37,030 nucleotides of DNA. It comes from Marine Group III euryarchaeote CG-Bathy1. Its GTDB lineage: Archaea; Thermoplasmatota; Poseidoniia; MGIII; CG-Epi1. Positions within the stretch are counted from its first letter, which is position 1, and every line of letters starts with the position of its first letter. The notes below the pieces were generated by a model. It was not told the DNA's origin, did no database searches, and saw nothing but the letters and a program-made list of their open reading frames with translations. Below are positions 15,440 to 23,447 of the stretch, piece by piece. The position numbers and the translations under genes were made by a program. The stretch covers positions 1-37,030 of the forward strand of contig MIYU01000002.1 of the NCBI GenBank assembly GCA_001875425.1, in the 5' to 3' direction.

Positions 15440-15631
15440 ATGGGTAGAGTAAGACCAACTTATATCAAACGCGTAGCAATTGAGCTTGTAAGAAATCATT
15501 CTGAGAGATTTACAGAAGATTTTGATCATAACAAGCACGTAGTTGCGGAATTGACAGATGTTGAAAGCTTAACCATGCGTAACCGAATTACAGGTTATGT
15601 TACACGTTTCCGGAAACAGGAACAAAATTGA
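15440..15631 (+). CDS. rps17e: 30S ribosomal protein S17e
   Basis: Archaeal/eukaryal small-subunit protein. The 63 residues carry the diagnostic start GRVRPTYIKRVAIELV and then FTEDFDHNKHVVAELT, SLTMRNRITGYVTR, which cover the whole family domain at the usual archaeal length. The stop TGA overlaps the TTG start of the geranylgeranyl reductase gene by four bases, so the two are probably cotranscribed. Confidence 0.96.
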   Translation: MGRVRPTYIKRVAIELVRNHSERFTEDFDHNKHVVAELTDVESLTMRNRITGYVTRFRKQEQN

Positions 15632-16917
15632 GCCATTACGATGTTTTAGTTGAGGGTGCTGGCCCCGCAGGAGCCACAGCCGCTTATTATTTGGCAATGC
15701 AAGGTAAGAAGGTTGCACTAGTTGATAGAGCCAAATTTCCAAGAGAAAAGGCCTGTGGAGGTGGTTTATGTGTGCACATTGAAGAATTTGATCATATTAT
15801 CTCTAATTGGGATGATTTTTTAGAATCAAAATGTCTTCGAGGAATAGTTTATGGTCCTGATTTCATGCCTGTCGATTATGTAAGTGAGAAACCATTTTTT
15901 TACAATATTCGTCGCCTTAAATTTGATAATACATTAGTAGAATATGCCGTAGAAAAGGGTGCGACGCTTATTGAGGGCGTTGCTGTAAAAAATTTTGAGG
16001 TTCATAATGATAAAGTCGTTACTAAATTGAGAAATGGTGAAGAATTAACAAGCGATGTCATCATTGGTGCAGGTGGTTCTTTTGATATGGTATCTCGCCG
16101 AATAAGAGATATTGAAAAGATGCCAATGAAATGGAGAGATGAAGATATCGCGACAGCCCTATATTTTGAGATAGATGTTGGACGTGAGTATATGGATAAG
16201 GTTTATGGAGAAGAACGTATTTCGATGGCACACATAAAGTATCAAAATTTGGATGGTTATGGTTGGTCTTTTTCTAAAGATACAGTTCTAAATGTTGGAA
16301 TAGGATGTCCTCGCTCAGTTATTAAGAGTCTAAAGAAAGAAAAGCCAGGTTGGGATGAAAGACAGTACCTATTGGATTATGTTGAAACATTGAAAGAACA
16401 GGGGTGGTTCCCTAAAGATATTCAAGTTGATCGCAAAATGATTGCAGGTTCAAATATTCCTGTTGGTATGGGTATGAAATGTACTGTAGGAGACAGAATG
16501 TTGGTTATTGGAGATGCAGGTGGTTTTGTTTCACCTTTGTCAGGTGAAGGATTGTATTATGCCTTAGATTCGGGTCGTATTGCAGCAGAGGCATTAGAGG
16601 TTTTATTCAAAGATGGTAATTTTGACAAACAATCTATGATGTTGTATCATAATACTTGGAGTAATAAATGGGGAGATGATTTAGAATGGTTGAAAGTAGC
16701 TTGGCATTTATTGATGGTTATGCCTAATAGTTTAATCAAGTATGCAGCCTTAGATGAGGAAACAAAAGAATTTTTCACCCATATGTTTGTAGGTTCTATG
16801 CCAGCTTCAAAAATAAAGAATAAAGTATTGGCCCTTATTGCAAAAGGTGCTTTGAAACATGATTTCCTAAGTCATATTATTGGCCAGCACGAAAAAGTTC
16901 CTCCGTTGACAAATTAA
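15628..16917 (+). CDS. Geranylgeranyl reductase family FAD-dependent oxidoreductase
   Basis: Flavoprotein of the GGR family that saturates the double bonds of geranylgeranyl chains in archaeal membrane lipids, or of related prenyl groups. The 429 residues start with the Rossmann FAD motif VEGAGPAGATAA (GxGxxG, about 8-19) and an acidic VDRAKFPREKACGGGL segment, in which the KxCGGG stretch is typical of GGR. The second FAD motif is RMLVIGDAGGFVSPLSGEGLYYALDSG (key GDAGGFxSPLxGEG, about 294-310). The C-terminal region with WSNKWGDDLEWLK is also family-like. The start is TTG 15628, overlapping the S17e stop. Confidence 0.92.
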   Translation: MSHYDVLVEGAGPAGATAAYYLAMQGKKVALVDRAKFPREKACGGGLCVHIEEFDHIISNWDDFLESKCLRGIVYGPDFMPVDYVSEKPFFYNIRRLKFDNTLVEYAVEKGATLIEGVAVKNFEVHNDKVVTKLRNGEELTSDVIIGAGGSFDMVSRRIRDIEKMPMKWRDEDIATALYFEIDVGREYMDKVYGEERISMAHIKYQNLDGYGWSFSKDTVLNVGIGCPRSVIKSLKKEKPGWDERQYLLDYVETLKEQGWFPKDIQVDRKMIAGSNIPVGMGMKCTVGDRMLVIGDAGGFVSPLSGEGLYYALDSGRIAAEALEVLFKDGNFDKQSMMLYHNTWSNKWGDDLEWLKVAWHLLMVMPNSLIKYAALDEETKEFFTHMFVGSMPASKIKNKVLALIAKGALKHDFLSHIIGQHEKVPPLTN

Positions 16918-16934
16918 TTTTATTTGTGTGGAAA

Positions 16935-16942
16935 GGTATAAG
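16935..16942 (+). promoter_or_regulatory. Box A for the membrane-anchored protein gene
   Basis: GGTATAAG, centred about 27 nt before ATG 16966, again the leaderless spacing. It suggests the gene is transcribed apart from the upstream reductase. Confidence 0.55.
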
Positions 16943-16965
16943 AAGGAAGTTATAACATAGAGTTT

Positions 16966-17982
16966 ATGGAATCTGGTGCATCTAGGGCTGCAATACCTGA
17001 AGATGATGATTGGGGCGATGATGATTGGGAAGAAGATTATGATGGTGATTCTGTTTTCTCAGGGATATCTTTCGGAATTAAGCCAATTCTTGCAACGGCC
17101 TTTGTAATTTTAATATTAATATGTGCAATGGTTTTCCAGAATTTTGGTTTTTATTTTGGTGCAGGTAATTTGACGGTTTTAATTGATGTCAATGAGGGCA
17201 AGGACCCTGGTGACAGAACATTAGATGCAAATATTTGGGCTACATCTCCTACACTTGGTATGCTTGCTAAAGAAGGTGATTATTCCATTCATTTTGATGG
17301 TGCCAAACAGGCATCCGGAAAATTTGATTTGAATGATGAAGGTCGAGGGTCGATTGAGATAGATTATGAGAATTTTTTTGTAACAAATGGCGATTATACT
17401 ATGAAGGTTGAGTTAGGTGGTCAATCTTCAAGCAGTGTTATTACTCTTGACAGGTTTGCAGATTCAGTTTCAGGGAGCGTGTCCAATTTCGATGGAGACT
17501 ATCCTCTTGACAAGGATTCACCTGTGATTATCAACATGCAATTCACTGCCGAAAACGCCCAGACTAACTTTATCAATCCTTGGGTTTCTGGAACGGTTAA
17601 AGTTTATCATTACGAGAAAGGCTTTAACGAAGATCAGGGTGCAAGTTATTGGAATGATGACTCTGAACGAGGAGACATTGTAGACAACTGGAATTTAGTG
17701 GATACGATTCAACTTGACGTTAACAGTGATAGTGGTAGTTATTCTTATTCAGCAGGAGGAACAACGGATTTCTATGCAGTCGAAATACCACCCTATAATC
17801 TTAATCTAATCATTGACGTAGATAAATTTTATGATGAAGAAGGGAGTGGTGATTACACCTTGGTATTTGATTTTTCCAATGATTTTGGCGACGACACTTC
17901 GAATAAAGAGGGGCGTTCTTCTTGGGCTTGGTTTCATATTTGTGAAACAAAAAGCAATGGAAAGTGTGATGGCAATAAATAA
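16966..17982 (+). CDS. Membrane-anchored extracytoplasmic protein with acidic cytosolic tail
   Basis: No family recognised. The 338 residues have a strikingly acidic Asp/Trp-rich N-terminus (DDDWGDDDWEEDYDGD, about 13-28), one membrane segment (about 41-65) and an outer beta-rich region to the end with many aromatic and Asp residues. This region has paired repeating patterns such as TVLIDVNEGKDPGD and a C-terminal CETKSNGKC that could form a small disulfide. The acidic N-terminus faces the cytosol if the segment is a signal anchor. The 3' end is three bases from the end of the convergent glycosyltransferase gene. Role unknown. Confidence 0.75.
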   Translation: MESGASRAAIPEDDDWGDDDWEEDYDGDSVFSGISFGIKPILATAFVILILICAMVFQNFGFYFGAGNLTVLIDVNEGKDPGDRTLDANIWATSPTLGMLAKEGDYSIHFDGAKQASGKFDLNDEGRGSIEIDYENFFVTNGDYTMKVELGGQSSSSVITLDRFADSVSGSVSNFDGDYPLDKDSPVIINMQFTAENAQTNFINPWVSGTVKVYHYEKGFNEDQGASYWNDDSERGDIVDNWNLVDTIQLDVNSDSGSYSYSAGGTTDFYAVEIPPYNLNLIIDVDKFYDEEGSGDYTLVFDFSNDFGDDTSNKEGRSSWAWFHICETKSNGKCDGNK

Positions 17983-17985
17983 TTT

Positions 17986-18663
17986 TTAAAAATCCTTCAT
18001 TTTAGTAACTAAGAACCAAAGATTCCAAATTCCATCTTCCCAAGTATTTAGTTTCACTTCTCCAACTCTTGAGTGAAAAGGGACGGGAATTTCTACTGCT
18101 CTCAAATCTCTTTTGAAAGCCTCAATTTTAAATTCTTCAGAGAGTGGCATTCCATCACTCGTCAAATTCACTTTAGCTATAACTTCTTTCTTGAAAACCC
18201 ACATACCGCTTTGTGAATCTCTGATGTTTATTCCATGAAATAGATTGGTTCCAAAAGTTAGTCCCCAATTGCCAATTTTATGAGTGATAGACATCGCATC
18301 TTTGTCCATTCTGTCTAATCTGTTACATGTAACAAAATCTAGGTTATTATTAATCAGAAAAGCAAGAACGTGAGGGATTTTATCTGCTGGATAGGTTGTA
18401 TCTCCATCAATGGTAGCCACATAATCAGTATCAACTAGGCTGAAACCAGTCTTGTAAGCTCGTCCATATCCTTTACGAGGTTCATTATGGACAATAGCAC
18501 CTCGTTTTTCAGCCTCTTCTGCAGTACTGTCTGTTGAAGCCCCATCTACAATTAAGACCTTAACGTCTAACCAAGGTAAATCTCTTGGAATCTGATCTAT
18601 CGTTGGACCGATTGATTCCCCTTCATTCAGGGTCGGAATAATTACAGTTAGGCTTATGGCCAT
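17986..18663 (-). CDS. Family 2 glycosyltransferase (dolichol-phosphate sugar synthase-like)
   Basis: Likely transfers a sugar from a nucleotide donor to a polyprenyl phosphate or glycan. The 225 residues are a bare GT-A domain without membrane segments. It shows VIIPTLNEGESIG (residues 7-19), DGASTDST (about 40-47), the metal-binding DGDTTYP (about 88-94; DXD-type) and SGMWVFKKEV with SEEFKIEAFKR, where Dpm1-like enzymes have their acceptor region. The start ATG 18663 lies 26-27 nt from the palindromic TATA element shared with the divergent gene. Confidence 0.9.
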   Translation of the reverse strand: MAISLTVIIPTLNEGESIGPTIDQIPRDLPWLDVKVLIVDGASTDSTAEEAEKRGAIVHNEPRKGYGRAYKTGFSLVDTDYVATIDGDTTYPADKIPHVLAFLINNNLDFVTCNRLDRMDKDAMSITHKIGNWGLTFGTNLFHGINIRDSQSGMWVFKKEVIAKVNLTSDGMPLSEEFKIEAFKRDLRAVEIPVPFHSRVGEVKLNTWEDGIWNLWFLVTKMKDF

Positions 18664-18682
18664 GTTCAGTTGTATGGAGGTC

Positions 18683-18696
18683 TGGTTTTAAGACCA
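18683..18696. promoter_or_regulatory. Shared bidirectional TATA element between divergent leaderless genes
   Basis: TGGTTTTAAGACCA is a near-perfect dyad with one T/G mismatch pair, centred at 18689.5. The glycosyltransferase ATG (18663) and the small membrane protein ATG (18716) are each 26.5 nt from the centre, the usual leaderless TATA distance. The 52-bp intergenic region has no other good TATA candidate on either strand. Confidence 0.65.
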
Positions 18697-18715
18697 ACTA
18701 TGTTTTAGGGTGCTT

Positions 18716-18904
18716 ATGTCTTTATTGTTAAAGCAACTTACCTCTGCCTTTTTTTTGTTAATTGGGCTTATAGCATCCTTATCTTGGAATGAGTGGAAAG
18801 ACTCTCCTACTTGGATGCTGGCAATAGGTATTATTTGTATTTTCTTAGGTGTTGTGGGGGTTGTTTTGAATATTGCACAGGCTGAGGAAGAAACAGATAC
18901 ATAG
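18716..18904 (+). CDS. Small two-helix membrane protein (62 residues)
   Basis: No family recognised. Hydrophobic segments run about residues 9-23 (LTSAFFLLIGLIASLSW) and 34-54 (MLAIGIICIFLGVVGVVLNIA), with a charged turn between (NEWKDSP) and an acidic tail (EEETDT). The open frame extends to a GTG at 18710, but the shared TATA element places the start at ATG 18716. It is divergent from the glycosyltransferase and is followed 44 bases later by pyrD. Confidence 0.7.
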   Translation: MSLLLKQLTSAFFLLIGLIASLSWNEWKDSPTWMLAIGIICIFLGVVGVVLNIAQAEEETDT

Positions 18905-18948
18905 TTCCATTAACCTTATATCGAACCAGTTATCGACTTACATTTTAG

Positions 18949-20064
18949 ATGAGCTTGCTCTACAGAACAATTCTGCGGCCAGCTGTTTTTTTACAGGATT
19001 CTGAAAAAGCTCATAATCGTATAATATTTGCATTAGCAAAAACAAGCCGTTCTCGCTTTCTAACATCAATACTTGGAAACTTGTACAGCTCTCCTGAACT
19101 TCCTGTAAATTTATTTGACCTCGATTTTCCAAACCCCCTCGGAATCGCTGCAGGAATGGACAAGAATGGTGCAGCAGTTCCATCCTGGCAATCTATTGGT
19201 TACGGTTTTAGTGAAATTGGAGGGGTGACACTTCATGAGCAATCAGGGAATCCAAAGCCAAGAATGTTTAGAGCAACTGCAGAAAAAGCCCTTGTAAATC
19301 GCATGGGTTTCAACAATATTGGTGCGAGCGCTGTTAATAATAAATTAAAAGATTGGAAAGATCGAGGTCTTTGGCCAGATTCTCCAGTTGGCATAAATTT
19401 AGGTAAGTCTAAGATAACTAAATTGAATGATGCCCCCAAAGATTATTCAGGTTCACTTGAAATATTGTGGAAACATGCAGATTTCTTTGTAATAAATGTT
19501 AGTTCACCTAATACATTAGGTCTTAGAGAACTACAGCAGTCAGAACATCTGGAATCCATTCTGAATGCGTGTCAAAAAACTAATAATAAATGTTCTAAGA
19601 AAGAAGAAAAAGACCCTAAACCGCTCTTGATTAAAATAGCTCCAGAATTAGACGACAACTATTTAAAAGATATAATTAAATTAATTGGAAAATATAAATT
19701 ATCAGGTATCGTTGCAACAAATACTACAATACAAAGACCTGAAACTAAAGATAGTAACTGTAAAAAGGTCTATAGTGAAGAAGGAGGACTTAGCGGTGTT
19801 CCTCTTAGGGATAGAAGCACTGAGATGATTAGTAAAATTTATAAAATGACTGATGGAAAAGTGCCCATAATTGGTGTTGGTGGAATTTTCACGGTAGACG
19901 ATGCGTGGGAAAAAATAGCTGCTGGAGCTTCTCTTATACAACTTTATACTGGTTTAGTGTTTGAAGGCCCTGGAATTGCAAGAAGTATAGTATCTGGATT
20001 AAAAAAACGTGTTGCTAGTGAAGGTTTTGAATCTATCAGTGATGTGATTGGAATAAATTCTTGA
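18949..20064 (+). CDS. pyrD: Dihydroorotate dehydrogenase, class 2 (quinone-linked)
   Basis: Oxidises dihydroorotate to orotate in pyrimidine synthesis, passing electrons to membrane quinone. The 371 residues have the class 2 N-terminal amphipathic region (LLYRTILRPAVFLQDSEKAH) that class 1 lacks, then NPLGIAAGMDKNG (FMN/substrate binding), NRMGFNN, the NVSSPNTLGLR block with the catalytic Ser of class 2, KIAPELDD, a TNTT segment and GVGGIFTVDDAWEKIAAGASLIQLYTG for the phosphate site (its extent; key GGIF and AGAS). Class 2 is mainly bacterial and eukaryotic, so the archaeal gene may be old transfer (inference). CTTATATCG at 18915-18923 is about 30 nt upstream. Confidence 0.95.
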   Translation: MSLLYRTILRPAVFLQDSEKAHNRIIFALAKTSRSRFLTSILGNLYSSPELPVNLFDLDFPNPLGIAAGMDKNGAAVPSWQSIGYGFSEIGGVTLHEQSGNPKPRMFRATAEKALVNRMGFNNIGASAVNNKLKDWKDRGLWPDSPVGINLGKSKITKLNDAPKDYSGSLEILWKHADFFVINVSSPNTLGLRELQQSEHLESILNACQKTNNKCSKKEEKDPKPLLIKIAPELDDNYLKDIIKLIGKYKLSGIVATNTTIQRPETKDSNCKKVYSEEGGLSGVPLRDRSTEMISKIYKMTDGKVPIIGVGGIFTVDDAWEKIAAGASLIQLYTGLVFEGPGIARSIVSGLKKRVASEGFESISDVIGINS

Positions 20065-20065
20065 T

Positions 20066-23000
20066 TTATTCTCTAATAACAAATTGAGCTTGGCACATGG
20101 GGCATCCAACCTGAATAGGTCTTTGATCAGTAGTTATTGTTATCAAGCCTGAACAGTTTGGACAGGAAAGATTTACAGGTCCGGTATCTGTAAATTCAAA
20201 GAAATCATCCTCTTCTTCACTTCTAAAGTATCTTAACCCAATTACAGCACCAATAATTCCTATTGCGGCTGCGGCACCTCCTATCTTCCTAATATTACTA
20301 TTATCATTATTATTTCCACCAGAATTAGTTATCACATTTTCCTCGACAATAATACTTCCTTGCCACGTGTTAGTATCTCCAGAATTATCAGTAACAGTTA
20401 ATACAATATTGTAAGTTGCAACACTTACAAATGTGTAATCAAATTGTTCTTGTATATTGTTAAATTGTATTAATCCATCATCACTCGTGATACTCCAACT
20501 ATAGGAGATGATTGTTCCATCAGAATCGTAAGAATTAGTTCCACTTAACGTTACTAAATCGGTGGTTTTTACTATGATGAATAGTGAATTACTTTCAGGA
20601 ATTCCATTTATAGAAACTAATCCTAGTGCAACAGGTTCGATATTTTCTTCTTCAGGTTCTTGAACATAAGCATATTTGCTTATTGTGTCTTCAACATCTT
20701 CTATTTCTGAGGTAATTTGTATGCTTCCAGCCTCATATGGTGTCCATGCAAATACTATCATATTCTCTTGATTAGACAATACCTCAATACTTTCTTGATT
20801 AATTACATTTCCTGCAGCATAAGTCGAAACTATTGCAGTACCTTCTTTTCCGCCAGTATTTGCCACAGTAACTGTAACAGTAGCTTCTTCACCAACATAC
20901 AAAGGGTCATTCCATGAAATACTCTTTAGTTCAAAACTTTCCTTCGGTTCTTGAATTTCTATTTCTTTTGTTATTTCATTGTTATCTTCTGTTGTTTCAG
21001 CCGGGTCTGAATTATCCAATCTGATTTTCACAGTATGCGTTCCTTTTTCTGCATCCCAAATATAACTCTTAATCTCCGAGGATTCTGAATCTATCTGTTC
21101 ATTCCCACTGTCTACGGCATTACCATCAATCATTACTTCATAGTCAATTGTCCCACTTGTTTTACCAAGATTGAATATTTCATAGTTTATGGTAATTTCT
21201 TGTCCCTCTTCCAAAGTTCCTTCAAATTCGATATTGGCTGGAGAGAAGTCTGGTTCATCAGGTGGTGGGCTTACATCTATAGTAAATGAGCGTTCATCGT
21301 TGTTACTATTTTGATCTTCTGGTTCAATACTTACTAACCTTGCAAGTAATTCACTTTCTCCTTCTTTTGCCGTCCATTCACCACTAATCGTTATTTCTTC
21401 TTCAACATTTATTTCGGTTCCTTCCAATGTTGCAAATTTACTGTTATCATCATACCACCGGAGTTCAAAATCAGTAGCAGTTTCCGTTCCCTGATTCTTA
21501 ATTTTTGCATAGACTGTTATGTATTCATTATGTATTGGATCTGAATCATCAGTCCAGACATCAATTATTGCTAAATCAACTCCATCTGCTGGAGCTTCAC
21601 TAACACTTACTTGTTCTTCTATAGCATTATTTTCAAATTTACTTTCAGCTGGTTCTACTTCATGTACTTCAGCTTTTATGTTATAATTACCTTCATCAGG
21701 CTCCCAATCGTAGGTCCAGATGATATCAGAATCAATACTTATGGATCCGAGTGAAGAATCATCTTCTATTTCTTCTTCATTTATCAGGAGTTTTATCGAG
21801 GAACTATCTATGTCCATAGTGCCTTGGTTTTTGACTTCTACTGAAATAGTAACAGAGTCTCCTTCAACAGGTTCCTCAGGAGTTATAGATATTTCTGTGA
21901 TGATTGCATCAGGTTGGTTAATGTCAACAATTTCGTATCCATCAATATATCCATATCCATAATAGTAATTGTATTTGTCACTTTCATTAGGCTCAGAGGC
22001 ACTACCGTCATGTTCCCCATCCCATGCCTCAGAATAATCCTGTAGGCGATCTCTCACGCCGTTAGTATTAGACGTAGGTGCCAATGAACTATCAGCTTCA
22101 AGAAGTAGGGCAGCTAGTCCAGCGACTATGGGTGTTGCCATACTTGTACCAGATTGTGTAGTCCATCCTTGTGCATTACTTTCTCCAAATAAATTGCTGT
22201 GACCTAGCGCTGCTCTGATGTCACTTCCTGGAGCTACTACAGACGGTTTGAGTTCATCCCATCTATCATTGTCCCCATCATCCTCTCTTGGACCGTAGTT
22301 GCTATAACTTGCTAAATCATCATCGTTCCTATTTACATTCTCATTATTATCCATGGCTCCGACAGCAACACTCCAATCTGCAGCAGCTGGTGATGGAACT
22401 TCTTCATCACCATCATTACCCATTGCAATTACTACTACTATTCCTGCCGCATTTGCCTGATTTACAAGTTGTGATTGTGAGTCAGAACCATCACTCCCAC
22501 TTGTAGTTCCAAGAGACATAGACATAATCTGAACACCGTTGTTTTTTTCTCCATCATTTTCCCAGTCTGTATTTACGTTCTCAATACATGCTTCAATTGC
22601 TTCGTTGATATCTGCACTGGAACCAGAACCCCAGTCAGCCATTACTTTCATATCAATTAATCTTGCACCAGGAGCAACTCCAACACATTCATCATCACTT
22701 TCACAAGAATTTCCATCTCCCTCATCTCCTCCAGTTCCCAGAACTGTAGAGGCTACATGGGTTCCATGTCCATCAAAATCATCTGGATCTTCATTACTAT
22801 CTTCTTCGGTAGTAAATTGATAATTTCCGTTACCATCTGTTGGGCAACCCCCATCACAATTTATTCCTGCAATAAATCTTCTAACATCCTGTTCTCCAAA
22901 AATACCGAATGTTTCATGTTCATTATCAACACCAGTATCCAATACTGCTACATTAATTCCTTCACCATACAATTCTTTATCCCAAACTACAGGACTATAT

Positions 23001-23443
23001 TCATCAGATTCTCTGACTTTAATCGCTTTAACGGCTGTATCCAGGAAAGGGTATACAGGTGCCTGCCATTCTACAATTTTCAGATCATTAATCTTTGTTA
23101 ATTTGTTAATTTTATTTGCTGGAACCTCATCAATTCTTATGGCGTTGATATATTTGTAAATATGATTAATATTAAGTCCAATATTTTCTATTTGTTCAAT
23201 ATGTTCACTAGTAGGTTTTTTATGAAATATAACTATGACTCCTAAATTCTCATTATTTTTGATAAGAACATCCATTCTGTCATCAATTCCATCACCATCT
23301 TTATCAAAATACCCCTTTTCAAAATCATTTTCATATTCTGCATGAGATGCCATTGGCATAAAAGAAGTCAGGATCAGAATTCCAGTGATGAGTAGCCATC
23401 TCATATAATGTCCATTTCTCTTATGTCTAATAAAATGTTGCAT
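20066..23443 (-). CDS. Secreted subtilisin-like peptidase (S8) with CARDB/PKD repeats and cytosolic zinc-ribbon tail
   Basis: Extracellular serine endopeptidase, about 1125 residues from ATG 23443. It has a signal peptide (about 1-35), a DKDGDGIDDRMD calcium-like loop, an inhibitor-like prodomain, and a peptidase domain with Asp169 (VLDTGVD), His226 (DGHGTHVAS) and Ser434 (QSGTSMATP). CARDB/Ig-like repeats and a PKD-like domain (SNSYDSDGTIISYSW region) follow. A membrane segment (IGGAAAAIGIIGAVIGLRYF) is followed by an acidic tail with a CPNCSG...CPMCQ four-cysteine zinc ribbon. That ribbon should lie in the cytosol. A TTG at 23455 overlapping the upstream stop is an alternative start. It sits in an operon with the clostripain-like gene. 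Confidence 0.94.
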   Translation of the reverse strand: MQHFIRHKRNGHYMRWLLITGILILTSFMPMASHAEYENDFEKGYFDKDGDGIDDRMDVLIKNNENLGVIVIFHKKPTSEHIEQIENIGLNINHIYKYINAIRIDEVPANKINKLTKINDLKIVEWQAPVYPFLDTAVKAIKVRESDEYSPVVWDKELYGEGINVAVLDTGVDNEHETFGIFGEQDVRRFIAGINCDGGCPTDGNGNYQFTTEEDSNEDPDDFDGHGTHVASTVLGTGGDEGDGNSCESDDECVGVAPGARLIDMKVMADWGSGSSADINEAIEACIENVNTDWENDGEKNNGVQIMSMSLGTTSGSDGSDSQSQLVNQANAAGIVVVIAMGNDGDEEVPSPAAADWSVAVGAMDNNENVNRNDDDLASYSNYGPREDDGDNDRWDELKPSVVAPGSDIRAALGHSNLFGESNAQGWTTQSGTSMATPIVAGLAALLLEADSSLAPTSNTNGVRDRLQDYSEAWDGEHDGSASEPNESDKYNYYYGYGYIDGYEIVDINQPDAIITEISITPEEPVEGDSVTISVEVKNQGTMDIDSSSIKLLINEEEIEDDSSLGSISIDSDIIWTYDWEPDEGNYNIKAEVHEVEPAESKFENNAIEEQVSVSEAPADGVDLAIIDVWTDDSDPIHNEYITVYAKIKNQGTETATDFELRWYDDNSKFATLEGTEINVEEEITISGEWTAKEGESELLARLVSIEPEDQNSNNDERSFTIDVSPPPDEPDFSPANIEFEGTLEEGQEITINYEIFNLGKTSGTIDYEVMIDGNAVDSGNEQIDSESSEIKSYIWDAEKGTHTVKIRLDNSDPAETTEDNNEITKEIEIQEPKESFELKSISWNDPLYVGEEATVTVTVANTGGKEGTAIVSTYAAGNVINQESIEVLSNQENMIVFAWTPYEAGSIQITSEIEDVEDTISKYAYVQEPEEENIEPVALGLVSINGIPESNSLFIIVKTTDLVTLSGTNSYDSDGTIISYSWSITSDDGLIQFNNIQEQFDYTFVSVATYNIVLTVTDNSGDTNTWQGSIIVEENVITNSGGNNNDNSNIRKIGGAAAAIGIIGAVIGLRYFRSEEEDDFFEFTDTGPVNLSCPNCSGLITITTDQRPIQVGCPMCQAQFVIRE

Positions 23444-23447
23444 CGTT

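Noticed and set aside
22288-23101. Several plus-strand open frames inside the S8 peptidase gene
   Set aside because: Antisense shadows of a clear subtilase; composition is low-complexity and they have no promoter or homology signs.
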